64,000 bases of DNA from Erwinia sp039023475 (GTDB lineage Bacteria; Pseudomonadota; Gammaproteobacteria; Enterobacterales; Enterobacteriaceae): NCBI RefSeq assembly GCF_039023475.1, contig NZ_JBCHVB010000001.1, positions 1,054,001 to 1,118,000 of the forward strand. Reading direction: 5' to 3'. The notes under the pieces were generated by a model. That model did not search any database and was not told the DNA's origin. It saw only the letters and a program-made list of their open reading frames with translations. Shown in pieces: positions 52,918 through 61,137 of the stretch; within the stretch, counting starts at the first letter, position 1; each line of letters opens with the position of its first letter. The translations under genes were made by a program, and so were the position numbers.

Positions 52918-54144
52918 ATGAAAAAGAGCATTCGCGCGTTAGTTATTTTCGTTCTGGCCGTTACGGCATACAGCCCTTCGGCCTTCGCCGTGGTCTACTC
53001 GCTTCCGGCCGCGAACAGCCGCCTGGTGGGTGAGAATATCGAAATTACCGTCCCCCAGGACAGCAAGCTTCCGCTGGAAGCCTTCGCTGCACAGTATCAG
53101 ATGGGCCTCAGCAACCTCATGGAAGCCAATCCGGGCGTGGATGTTTATCTGCCAAAGCCGGGCAGTAAGCTGATTATCCCGCAGCAGCTACTCCTGCCCA
53201 GCGCACCGCGTGAAGGCATTGTGATTAACAGCGCGGAAATGCGTCTCTATTACTACCCGAAAGGCACCAAAACCGTGGTAGTGCTGCCTATCGGTATTGG
53301 CGAGCTGGGCAAAGATACGCCGGTGGACTGGACGACAACCGTACATCGCAAAAAAGATGGTCCGACCTGGACGCCGACTAAAAAGATGCATGAAGAATAC
53401 GCCGCGCGCGGTGAGGTTCTGCCTGCGGTCTTCCCTGCCGGTCCCGATAACCCAATGGGCCTTTACGCGCTCTATATCGGCCGCCTGTACGCCATTCACG
53501 GCACCAACGCCAACTTTGGTATCGGCCTGCGCGTCAGCCACGGCTGCGTCCGCCTGCGCTCGGAAGATATCAAATGGCTGTTCGATAATGTGCCGGTTAG
53601 CACCCGCGTTCAGTTTATCAACCAGCCCATCAAGGCCTCGGTTGAGCCAGATGGTTCACGCCTGATTGAAGTGCACAACCCGCTTTCTGAAACCGAAGAG
53701 CAGTTCAATTCACGCGCGCCGGTTCCGCTGACGATCACCCCTGTGGTCAGCAAAGTGGTTTCTGATGCCAGCGTCGATACCGCTGCCCTGGAGGCGACCC
53801 TGAAAACGCGCTCCGGTATGCCGACTAAAATCAACGGCGCGGCGGCTGACAACACCCCTGAAGTTCCGGTCGCAGTTCCTGAAATGGAAGATGCTATGCC
53901 GGCCGAAGAGCCAATGACGCCTGTTATGCCGGAAGGTGCCAGCGAGGCGGCACCGCAGGCCGATCCCGCCACGGTGAATGCCGCAGCGCCAACGGTGGAG
54001 AACGCTGAACCTGACAGCGCAAATGAAAACACCACTTTTGTGGCGCCTGTTCAGCCCGGCCCAATCTATGAGCATAGCGCTACCGCCGTTCCGGCTAAAG
54101 CTGCCGCTCAGGCGATGAAAAAAGCGGTTACGACCCCTTCCTGA
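52918..54144 (+). CDS. ldtB: L,D-transpeptidase LdtB (YbiS-type) with extra C-terminal tail
   Basis: Periplasmic enzyme that attaches Braun lipoprotein to peptidoglycan. The signal peptide is MKKSIRALVIFVLAVTAYSP plus SAFA. A LysM-like module spans about residues 40-95 (YQMGLSNLMEANPGVDVYLPKPG). The YkuD catalytic domain follows with His194 in YAIHGTN and Cys210 in SHGCVRL. Homology to E. coli YbiS (306 residues) ends near residue 306; here about 100 residues more follow, rich in Pro, Ala, Glu and Met (VPEMEDAMPAEEPMTPVMPE), probably disordered. The tail ends basic (AMKKAVTTPS). Paralogues ErfK, YcfS and YnhG are less similar in the part I compared. Confidence 0.92.
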   Translation: MKKSIRALVIFVLAVTAYSPSAFAVVYSLPAANSRLVGENIEITVPQDSKLPLEAFAAQYQMGLSNLMEANPGVDVYLPKPGSKLIIPQQLLLPSAPREGIVINSAEMRLYYYPKGTKTVVVLPIGIGELGKDTPVDWTTTVHRKKDGPTWTPTKKMHEEYAARGEVLPAVFPAGPDNPMGLYALYIGRLYAIHGTNANFGIGLRVSHGCVRLRSEDIKWLFDNVPVSTRVQFINQPIKASVEPDGSRLIEVHNPLSETEEQFNSRAPVPLTITPVVSKVVSDASVDTAALEATLKTRSGMPTKINGAAADNTPEVPVAVPEMEDAMPAEEPMTPVMPEGASEAAPQADPATVNAAAPTVENAEPDSANENTTFVAPVQPGPIYEHSATAVPAKAAAQAMKKAVTTPS

Positions 54145-54155
54145 TTATTATCCTG

Positions 54156-54182
54156 AAATGGGCCAGCTCTGGCCCATTTTTT
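54156..54182 (+). terminator. Terminator of ldtB
   Basis: ATGGGCCAG-CT-CTGGCCCAT followed by TTTTT, twelve bases after the stop. A strong Rho-independent terminator. Confidence 0.9.
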
Positions 54183-54254
54183 CTGTCCTTCCTTTCCGGT
54201 CACAAAATTTCTTCTGCTGCTATTAAAAGCGGTGAGTCACGTTGACACTGATAG

Positions 54255-54584
54255 CTAATCGTACAACCACTTTCCAGCTTCAGCAGACTCAGCGAACATT
54301 CTTACGGTTAATGCCTGCCGTGTTTGTTCCACTTCATCCCGTTTAGCCTTAAACCATCTGGTGAGCAATGGGGTGTTTTCCCACGGGAAATAGCAAGACC
54401 AGTCCACATCGGATAAATCAACCCTGAACTCTTTTTCAAATCTGTCCAAAGCACTATGAAGATCATCGCTTGGTGCATCATACAAATCGGAGTCAAGTTC
54501 AAGAAGAATCTCTTTCCCATTGCTGTCAAGTTCACGTGATATTTCATCCCTGAATAGCCTAAGAACATCCTCCTGTATGCTCAT
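54255..54584 (-). CDS. DUF1493 family protein
   Basis: 109 residues from MSIQEDVLRLFRD (an ATG at 54599 gives 114). The pattern ELDSDLYDAPSDDLHSALDRFEKEFRVDLSDVDWSCYFP fits the DUF1493 family, small acidic proteins thought to resemble acyl carrier proteins; the usual Ser after Asp of carriers is not evident. The start at 54584 overlaps the stop of the 41-codon frame upstream by one base (TGATG), which favours it. The segment is visibly more AT-rich than its neighbours, suggesting recent transfer. Function unknown. Confidence 0.7.
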   Translation of the reverse strand: MSIQEDVLRLFRDEISRELDSNGKEILLELDSDLYDAPSDDLHSALDRFEKEFRVDLSDVDWSCYFPWENTPLLTRWFKAKRDEVEQTRQALTVRMFAESAEAGKWLYD

Positions 54585-54709
54585 CAGAAAGACGTCCATT
54601 GGACACGGTCTTTCGGTCTGGCTATAAGGTTGTATTTGTTTTGAGTCTTACGTGATACCTGATGCAGGGAATTAATCAGGCCAATCCAACCTAACCAGGG
54701 AAGTTTCAT
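54584..54709 (-). CDS. Short ORF translationally coupled to the DUF1493 gene
   Basis: 41 codons beginning MKLPWLGWIGLINSLHQVSR and ending in a basic part, RPKDRVQWTSF. A G-rich stretch (GGGGG) nine bases before the ATG could serve as ribosome site, and its TGA overlaps the ATG of the DUF1493 gene. It may be a real small protein, or the start of a partner gene that has been shortened by deletion. I do not recognise the sequence. Confidence 0.4.
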   Translation of the reverse strand: MKLPWLGWIGLINSLHQVSRKTQNKYNLIARPKDRVQWTSF

Positions 54710-54742
54710 TTCATACCCCCTAAAGCGCGAAAGCCCACATTG

Positions 54743-55687
54743 TCAGACAGGCAGACTGACGCTATCGATGACACGGGCGATCTCTCCTGAGCTTTTCAGC
54801 GCACGGATCTGCGCGAACAGAGAGGTGGCTTCGTCATACTCTTTGCGCAGATAGCCCAGCCACTGCTTGATGCGGGCCACATGATAAAGTCCGGTATCGC
54901 CCTGCTTTTCAAGGCGCACATATTTTTGCAGCAGCGTAACGACCTCCGGCCAGGGCAGACGGGGCTCGTTGAATTTAATCACCCGGCTCAGGTTAGGCAC
55001 GTTAAGCGCTCCCCGGCCAATCATCACCGCATCACAGCCGGTGGCCGCCAGACACGCCTGCGCGCTCTGCCAGTCCCAGATTTCTCCGTTAGCGATAACG
55101 GGGATCGTGAGCCGCTGGCGAATTTTGCCAATGGCCGCCCAGTTGATCCGCTCCGCTTTATAGCCATCTTCCTTCGTGCGTCCATGTACCACCAGTTCAG
55201 TAGCGCCAGCCTGCTGAACGGCGTCAGCGATTTCAAACTGACGATCGCCATTCTCCCAGCCCAGCCGCACTTTTACCGTCACCGGCAGCCCGGCGGGAAC
55301 GGCCTCACGCATCGCTTTGGCGCCGCGATAAATCAGGTCGGGGTCCTTGAGCAGGGTCGCCCCGCCGCCGCTGCCGTTGACCGTTTTGGAAGGACAGCCG
55401 CAGTTGAGATCGACGCCCCAGGAACCCAGCTCCACCGCCCGGGCGGCGTTTTCGGCCAGCCATTGCGGTGACTGTCCTAAAAGCTGCACGCGCACCAGCG
55501 TGCCAGAGGGCGTACGGCTGGCATGGAGAAGTTCAGGGCAGAGGCGATGAAAGGATTTGACCGGCAGAAGCTGGTCAACAACGCGCAGGAATTCGGTAAC
55601 GCAGAGATCGTAATCGTTGACCTCCGTCAGGAGTTCCCGAACCAGGGAGTCGAGTACGCCCTCCATCGGGGCCAGTAAAACACGCAT
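54743..55687 (-). CDS. dusC: tRNA-dihydrouridine(16) synthase DusC
   Basis: FMN enzyme that reduces U16 in tRNA to dihydrouridine with NADPH. It has 314 residues (E. coli 315). The TIM barrel starts MRVLLAPMEGVLDSLVRELL; the catalytic Cys is in LNCGCPSKTVNGSGGG near residues 95-110, followed by VTVKVRLGW. The VHGRTKEDGY motif and the IANGEIWDW strand bind FMN and RNA. The C-terminal helical domain (about 240-314) recognises the tRNA. It is transcribed alone, 60 bases from rhlE in the same direction. Confidence 0.93.
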   Translation of the reverse strand: MRVLLAPMEGVLDSLVRELLTEVNDYDLCVTEFLRVVDQLLPVKSFHRLCPELLHASRTPSGTLVRVQLLGQSPQWLAENAARAVELGSWGVDLNCGCPSKTVNGSGGGATLLKDPDLIYRGAKAMREAVPAGLPVTVKVRLGWENGDRQFEIADAVQQAGATELVVHGRTKEDGYKAERINWAAIGKIRQRLTIPVIANGEIWDWQSAQACLAATGCDAVMIGRGALNVPNLSRVIKFNEPRLPWPEVVTLLQKYVRLEKQGDTGLYHVARIKQWLGYLRKEYDEATSLFAQIRALKSSGEIARVIDSVSLPV

Positions 55688-55747
55688 ATCACAACCTGTT
55701 CGTAGCGTTGAGAAAGGGGATCCGGAGATCCCCCTGGAGAAAAGACG

Positions 55748-57175
55748 TTAAGCGGGGTTGGAGCGGCGTGGACGGGTTTTGCCGCGTGCCGCGTCGCCGC
55801 CTTCTGGCCTTGCGCTGCGTCCCGCGCTGCTGCTGCCCGCGCCCTGACGACGCTGACCGTTACCGTTACCGTTACCGCTGCGCTCGCCGCCTGCGGACTG
55901 GCTGCGTTCGCCGCCGTTACCACGACCCTGCGCGCTGCCACGATTGCCCTGCGGCGCGCCGCGTCCACGGCCACCGCCTGCGCCTGCACCGCCGCGCTGC
56001 TGACGTCCGTTCTGAATCGGTTCAGCTTTAATCGACGGGTCCGGCTCGTAGCCTTCAATCGCAATGCGCGGGATTTCACGCTTCAGCACGCGTTCAATGT
56101 CACGCAGCAGCTTGTGCTCATCCACGCAGACCAGCGACAGCGCTTCACCGGTGGCCGCAGCACGTCCGGTACGACCGATACGGTGAACGTAATCTTCCGG
56201 CACGTTAGGCAACTCATAGTTCACCACGTGCGGCAGTTCAGAGATATCGATGCCGCGTGCAGCAATATCGGTCGCCACCAGCACGCGAATGTTGCCTTCT
56301 TTAAAGTCGCTCAGCGCACGGGTACGCGCGCCCTGGCTTTTGTTACCGTGAATCGCGGCCGCGGTGATGCCGTCTTTATTCAGCTGCTCGGCAAGATGGT
56401 TGGCACCGTGCTTGGTGCGGGTAAACACCAGCACCTGCTGCCAGTTATCACGGCCAATCAGGAACGACAACAGCTCCCGCTTGCGTTTCTTATCAACGAA
56501 ATGCACATGCTGATCGATCTGCTCGGAAGCGGTATTGCGGCGGGCCACGGAAACCTGTTCCGGGTTGTGCAGCAGTTTTTCCGCCAGGCCTTTAATCTCA
56601 TCAGAGAAGGTGGCAGAGAAGAGCAGGTTCTGACGTTTGGCCGGTAATTTGGCGAGGATGCGACGGATATCGTGAATAAAGCCCATATCCAGCATGCGAT
56701 CCGCTTCGTCCAGTACCAGGATTTCAACTTTAGAGAGATCCAGCGCGTTCTGGTGTACCAGATCGAGCAGGCGTCCCGGCGTGGCAACCAGTACGTCAAC
56801 GCCGCCACGCAGTTTCATCATCTGCGGGTTAATGCTGACGCCGCCGAAAACCACCAGCGAACGCATATCCAGATATTTGCTGTAGTCGTGAACGTTTTCA
56901 CCCACCTGAGCCGCCAGTTCGCGGGTCGGGGTCAGGATCAGCGCACGAACCGGGCGGCGTCCTTTTGGATGCGGCGTTTCTGTACTGAGCAGCTGAAGCA
57001 GCGGCAGCGTAAAGCCGGCCGTTTTACCGGTACCGGTCTGGGCGCTGGCCATCAGGTCGCGTCCGGCCAGCACTACCGGAATAGCCTGAGTCTGGATAGG
57101 GGTCGGCTCGTTATAGCCCTGTTCTGCAACAGCACGCAAAATGTCGGCGTTAAGGCCGAGAGAATCAAATGACAT
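55748..57175 (-). CDS. rhlE: ATP-dependent RNA helicase RhlE
   Basis: DEAD-box helicase of 475 residues (E. coli 454). The start at 57175 (MSFDSLGLNADILRAVAEQGY) gives the canonical Q-motif beginning; the frame continues upstream but out of family. Motifs: AQTGTGKT, PTRELA, TPGR, LDEADRMLD, FSAT, and HRIGRTGRA. The C-terminal 95 residues are a low-complexity Arg/Gly/Asn tail with GNGNGNGQRR from a short DNA repeat, more glycine-rich than in E. coli. RhlE helps ribosome assembly and, in cold, RNA turnover. The leader carries a strong stem-loop. Confidence 0.95.
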   Translation of the reverse strand: MSFDSLGLNADILRAVAEQGYNEPTPIQTQAIPVVLAGRDLMASAQTGTGKTAGFTLPLLQLLSTETPHPKGRRPVRALILTPTRELAAQVGENVHDYSKYLDMRSLVVFGGVSINPQMMKLRGGVDVLVATPGRLLDLVHQNALDLSKVEILVLDEADRMLDMGFIHDIRRILAKLPAKRQNLLFSATFSDEIKGLAEKLLHNPEQVSVARRNTASEQIDQHVHFVDKKRKRELLSFLIGRDNWQQVLVFTRTKHGANHLAEQLNKDGITAAAIHGNKSQGARTRALSDFKEGNIRVLVATDIAARGIDISELPHVVNYELPNVPEDYVHRIGRTGRAAATGEALSLVCVDEHKLLRDIERVLKREIPRIAIEGYEPDPSIKAEPIQNGRQQRGGAGAGGGRGRGAPQGNRGSAQGRGNGGERSQSAGGERSGNGNGNGQRRQGAGSSSAGRSARPEGGDAARGKTRPRRSNPA

Positions 57176-57241
57176 AGAATTGAAAGACTCCGGTTCCGCC
57201 CTGACCGCCATGAGCGGTGTAGTTTCCAGGGGGATACTTGG

Positions 57242-57262
57242 ACGCCAGGCTTCGCCTGACGT
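57242..57262 (-). other. Stem-loop in the rhlE 5' leader
   Basis: In the rhlE RNA ACGUCAGGC-GAA-GCCUGGCGU forms a nine-pair stem (one G-U pair) with a three-base loop, about 67 bases before the ATG. It could let the helicase control its own message. Confidence 0.5.
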
Positions 57263-57299
57263 TTGAAAGGGGGCACAAACCACGGTGCGTAAGGGGCGG

Positions 57300-57308
57300 A
57301 TTATAACA
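57300..57308 (-). promoter_or_regulatory. Extended -10 promoter of rhlE
   Basis: On the minus strand TGTTATAAT is a perfect extended -10 (TG-N-TATAAT). It would give a leader of about 118 bases that includes the stem-loop. The rest of the 57176-57504 gap holds no gene; a G/C hairpin at 57480-57497 behind ybhQ lacks a T-run. Confidence 0.6.
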
Positions 57309-57504
57309 GATGTTGCGCTGACGGGAGAGATTCTTTTCAGAAGCGGCCCTTTGGGCGCACCTCTTTATAACCGATACCGGCACCAGGCGTTGCTGCCGAA
57401 TGGTTATCTGTGCCTCAGCCACGCTGCGGGTCATGATGGCAGTGTTTCTGTCTGAAGAGGAGGGATTTTCAGCGAAGCGGGGCCACCGGAGTGGCCCTCA
57501 GGGA

Positions 57505-57888
57505 TCAGCGGTGGCGCGCGCGAACGGGCTCTTTCGCCAGCAGCGAAACCACGGCGGGTCCGGTCAGCATCAGCACGCCCACGCAACCCAGCAGGAGGTT
57601 GTTATGGATCACGCGTGAGAGCAGATAAAGCACCAGCATGGCGGCGCCGAAATAGTAAGTGGTGGTAACGAACTCCAGGAAGCCACCCACGCGGCGGAGG
57701 CGTGGCAGGCGCTGGGTTAACAACATCGCGCCAAAGACGCCGGCATACATCGCCAGTAATATCGTTGAGACTTGCAGCAAGGCCTGATGCTTCCATCCCC
57801 ACACCAGCGCGGCCATCAGCAGCAGGTGGAGAGCGATATGTACACAGGTTTGTCCGGTGACAATCTGGATACGATTAGACCATTTCAT
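57505..57888 (-). CDS. ybhQ: Inner-membrane protein YbhQ
   Basis: 127 residues (E. coli 136) with about four helices. The start at 57888 (MKWSNRIQIVTGQ) has an AGGAGAAG site. Conserved stretches with E. coli are FVTTTYYFGAAMLVLYLLSRV and GPAVVSLLAKE near the end; the segment after AKE is shorter here. Function unknown. It is divergent from ybhP. Confidence 0.9.
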   Translation of the reverse strand: MKWSNRIQIVTGQTCVHIALHLLLMAALVWGWKHQALLQVSTILLAMYAGVFGAMLLTQRLPRLRRVGGFLEFVTTTYYFGAAMLVLYLLSRVIHNNLLLGCVGVLMLTGPAVVSLLAKEPVRARHR

Positions 57889-58070
57889 TTTCTTCTCCTG
57901 GCAGACCCAACAGAGGTCGCCCAGCCTTGTTAACACAGTAAGTGATAACGTATTTCCTCAGACTATCGTAGTTTTAGGATAATGCCCCAAACAACACAGC
58001 TTGTCGGCACTCTTTTGTGACAAAGACTACACTTTACTCCACACCAGTCGAAAAGGAGAGCGCGCACAGT

Positions 58071-58832
58071 ATGTCACAAAAACCGCAAGGATTTTCATTA
58101 AAAGTCCTGACGATCAATACACATAAGGGTTTTACCACCTTTAACCGTCGTTTTATTTTGCCTGAACTCCGCGACGCCGTACGCGCCACCTCGGCAGATA
58201 TCGTGTTCCTGCAGGAGGTCATGGGCAGCCACGCAATTAATCAACTTAAGGTGGATAAGTGGCCTGAGACGCCCCATTATGAATTTCTGGCCGACACGAT
58301 CTGGAATGACTACGCTTATGGCCGCAATGCGATCTATCCGGAAGGACATCATGGTAATGCGGTGATGTCCCGCTTCCCGATCGCTGAATATGAAAACCGG
58401 GATATCTCGGTTGAGGGCACAGAAAAACGCGGCCTGCTGCACTGTAGAGTGGCGCTCCCTGCCCCGCATACGACCCTGCACGCTATCTGCGTCCATCTGG
58501 GCCTTAAGGACGCGCACCGCAATGCGCAACTAAGGCTCCTGTGCGATCTTGTAAACAGCCTGCCGCCCGGTGAGCCGGTAGTGGTCGCGGGTGACTTTAA
58601 TGACTGGCAGCAGAAGGCCAACAGGATTTTAAAACAGGGAGCCGCAATGGAAGAAGTTTTCAGCAGTAAATATGGACGTCCGGCCCGCACCTTCCCCGCC
58701 CGGTTCCCGCTGCTGCGGCTGGACCGCATCTATGTTAAAAATGCCAGCATCAGTCATCCCCAGACCATCCCTCTGCGGCCCTGGTCACATCTATCCGATC
58801 ATGCGCCTCTGGCAGTGGAGATTCATTTATGA
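58071..58832 (+). CDS. ybhP: Endonuclease/exonuclease/phosphatase-family protein YbhP
   Basis: 253 residues, the same as E. coli. The start at 58071 (MSQKPQGFSLKVLTINTHKGF) has an upstream AAAAGGAG site at long spacing. The EEP fold motifs are LTINTHKGF, LQEVMG with the metal-binding Glu, GHHGNAVMSRFPI, VVAGDFNDW, and LDRIYVKN with HLSDHAPL at the end. Family members act on nucleic acids or phospholipids; the substrate is unknown. Its stop overlaps clsB by four bases, so it is co-translated with the cardiolipin synthase. Confidence 0.92.
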   Translation: MSQKPQGFSLKVLTINTHKGFTTFNRRFILPELRDAVRATSADIVFLQEVMGSHAINQLKVDKWPETPHYEFLADTIWNDYAYGRNAIYPEGHHGNAVMSRFPIAEYENRDISVEGTEKRGLLHCRVALPAPHTTLHAICVHLGLKDAHRNAQLRLLCDLVNSLPPGEPVVVAGDFNDWQQKANRILKQGAAMEEVFSSKYGRPARTFPARFPLLRLDRIYVKNASISHPQTIPLRPWSHLSDHAPLAVEIHL

Positions 58833-60073
58833 ACATGGAATGGCGCGACGGCAACAGCCTGCGGCTGCTGGAAAACGGGGAAGCCTATTTCCCACGAGTG
58901 TTTGGCGCGATCCGCCGGGCGCAGCAAAGCGTCCTGCTGGAATCCTTTATTTTATTTGACGATGAAGTCGGCCAGGAACTGCACGCCGTGGTCATCGAAG
59001 CGGCACAGCGCGGCGTAAAAGTCGAAATGCTGCTGGATGGCTATGGCTCAAACGACCTGCCCGACAGCTATGTCAAAAGCCTGACGGCGGCCGGCGTACG
59101 CTTTATTTTTTACGATCCCCGCCCGCTGGTGTTGGGGATGAGAACCAACATCTTTCGGCGGCTGCACCGTAAAACCGTGGTTTGCGACGGCGAAATAGCT
59201 TTCGTCGGTGGCATTAACTTTTCCGCCGAGCACAATTCCAGCTTTGGCAAGCAGGCCAAACAGGATTACGCCGTTGAGGTGAAAGGCCCCATCGTTGATG
59301 ATATTACCCGCTACGTACAGCAGGCGATAAACAGCAAGCAGGAGACGCGTCGCTGGTGGGGGCAGCGTTCCCATCGCCCGACGAAGAACACCACGCCGGG
59401 TGACGCTCAGGTGCTGTTTGTCTGGCGGGATAATGATGAACATCGCAACGATATTGAGCAGCACTATATTGAAATGCTGCGATCCGCGAAGCAGGAAGTG
59501 ATTATTGCCAACGCCTATTTTTTCCCCGGCTATCGTTTACTGCGGGAAATGCGGGATGCGGCCCAGCGCGGGGTCTCGGTCAGGCTGATTGTCCAGGGCG
59601 AACCGGATATGCCGATCGTCAAGGTAGGCGCCAAACTGCTCTATAATTATCTGGTCGGGGGCGGCGTGGAGATCTATGAATATATCCGGCGCCCGCTCCA
59701 TGCCAAAATCGCCCTTCAGGACGATCACTGGTCTACCGTCGGCTCCAGCAATCTCGATCCGCTGAGCCTGTCGCTGAATCTTGAAGCTAATCTGATCGTT
59801 CACGATCGCACCTTCAACAATACGGTACGGGAGACGCTGAACCGTCTGCTTGAGGAGGACTGCAGGCGCGTTCACGAAAGCGAGCTGCCTAAGCAGAACT
59901 GGTGGCAGCTGAGCAAGGGCATCATTGTTTTCCATTTTCTGCGTCATTTCCCCGCTATTGCCGGCTGGCTGCCCGCCCATACGCCAAAACTGGCGCAGGT
60001 AGATCCGCCGGTCCAGCCGGAAATTGAAACGCAGGACCGTGCTGAGCCTGAAAATAAAAGGGTTGAACACTGA
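58829..60073 (+). CDS. clsB: Cardiolipin synthase B
   Basis: 414 residues (E. coli ClsB/YbhO 413). Phospholipase D superfamily with two HKD motifs: HRKTVVCDGEIAFVGGIN near residues 113-130 and HAKIALQDDHWSTVGSSNLD near 290-309. It makes cardiolipin in the inner membrane from phosphatidylglycerol. ATGA overlap with ybhP upstream, and its stop overlaps a 16-codon frame that leads into ybhN. The C-terminal 25 residues are charged and specific to this genus. Confidence 0.95.
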   Translation: MNMEWRDGNSLRLLENGEAYFPRVFGAIRRAQQSVLLESFILFDDEVGQELHAVVIEAAQRGVKVEMLLDGYGSNDLPDSYVKSLTAAGVRFIFYDPRPLVLGMRTNIFRRLHRKTVVCDGEIAFVGGINFSAEHNSSFGKQAKQDYAVEVKGPIVDDITRYVQQAINSKQETRRWWGQRSHRPTKNTTPGDAQVLFVWRDNDEHRNDIEQHYIEMLRSAKQEVIIANAYFFPGYRLLREMRDAAQRGVSVRLIVQGEPDMPIVKVGAKLLYNYLVGGGVEIYEYIRRPLHAKIALQDDHWSTVGSSNLDPLSLSLNLEANLIVHDRTFNNTVRETLNRLLEEDCRRVHESELPKQNWWQLSKGIIVFHFLRHFPAIAGWLPAHTPKLAQVDPPVQPEIETQDRAEPENKRVEH

Positions 60074-60115
60074 TGCGCCGTTTTCTGATTCCCGTGATTA
60101 AGAGAGTAGAGCCTG

Positions 60116-61084
60116 ATGTCTGAGTCGCATTCCCGCTGGAAAATGATAAAAAAAATCCTGACATGGCTGTTTTTTATTGCGGTCGTGGTGCTGTTGGTGA
60201 TCTACGCCAAAAAGGTTAACTGGCAGGATGTTATAGACGTCATCGCCAACTATAACCGGCTGGCGATCCTGGCCTCGGTTGCGCTGGTCGTCGTCAGCTA
60301 CCTGACCTATGGCCTGTACGATCTGATTGGCCGGGCTTACTGCGGTCATCAGCTGCAAAAGCGTCAGGTGATGCTGGTGTCATTCATCTGCTACGCCTTT
60401 AACCTGACGCTCAGTACCTGGGTGGGCGGCGTGGCGATGCGCTATCGTCTTTACTCCCGGCTGGGCCTGGACGGCAGCACCATTACGCGTATTTTCTCGC
60501 TAAGTATTGCCACTAACTGGCTCGGCTATGTGCTGGTGGCCGGCGTGGTGTTCAGCGCTGGCATGGTCCCCATCCCGGCGGGCTGGTTTATCGGCGACGG
60601 AACGCTACGCGTTATTGGTATCGCACTTCTTGCTTTTACCCTGTTTTACCTGGGGCTGTGCGCCTTTTCCCGGCGCCGTAGCTGGCACGTAAGAGGTCAT
60701 AAACTGGCGCTCCCTTCCCTGCGTATGGCTTTGATTCAGTTTGCCGTTTCCAGCGCAAACTGGCTGGTGATGGGGACAATCATCTGGCTGCTGCTGGGAC
60801 GAAATGTGGATTATCCCCAGGTACTGGGCGTGCTGCTGATCAGCAGTATTGCGGGGGTGATTATCCATATTCCGGCCGGTATCGGCGTACTTGAGGCGGT
60901 TTTCCTGGCGCTGCTGAGTGGGGATCATCTGTCCCACGGCGCGATTATCGCCGCCCTGCTGGCCTATCGGGTTATCTACTTTATCGCGCCGCTGCTGCTG
61001 GCGCTGGTGCTCTATCTCTGGCTGGAGAGCCGCGCCAGGTCTTTGCGGCAGAAGAATCAGCGAGATATGGGAAACGTACCCTGA
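60116..61084 (+). CDS. ybhN: Flippase-like UPF0104 membrane protein YbhN
   Basis: 322 residues (E. coli 318) with about eight helices, of the lysylphosphatidylglycerol synthetase/flippase transmembrane family. Conserved parts: TYGLYDLIGRAYCG near residues 64-77, FNLTLSTWVGGVAMRYRLYSRLG near 95-117, and HIPAGIGVLEAVFLALL near 246-262. Third gene of the ybhP-clsB-ybhN operon, so likely linked to phospholipid handling. The function itself is not established. Confidence 0.92.
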   Translation: MSESHSRWKMIKKILTWLFFIAVVVLLVIYAKKVNWQDVIDVIANYNRLAILASVALVVVSYLTYGLYDLIGRAYCGHQLQKRQVMLVSFICYAFNLTLSTWVGGVAMRYRLYSRLGLDGSTITRIFSLSIATNWLGYVLVAGVVFSAGMVPIPAGWFIGDGTLRVIGIALLAFTLFYLGLCAFSRRRSWHVRGHKLALPSLRMALIQFAVSSANWLVMGTIIWLLLGRNVDYPQVLGVLLISSIAGVIIHIPAGIGVLEAVFLALLSGDHLSHGAIIAALLAYRVIYFIAPLLLALVLYLWLESRARSLRQKNQRDMGNVP

Positions 61085-61095
61085 CGTCAGGCAAT

Positions 61096-61127
61096 AAAAA
61101 AGGCGAATCGTAAGATTCGCCTTTTTT
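61096..61127. terminator. Bidirectional terminator between ybhN and ybhL
   Basis: GGCGAATC-GTAA-GATTCGCC flanked by six A on the left and six T on the right. It can end both convergent genes. Confidence 0.92.
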
Positions 61128-61137
61128 CCCTTCAGGG

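Noticed and set aside
55857..55880. Tandem hexamer repeat inside rhlE
   Set aside because: It only encodes the Gly-Asn repeats of the helicase tail; a common low-complexity feature.
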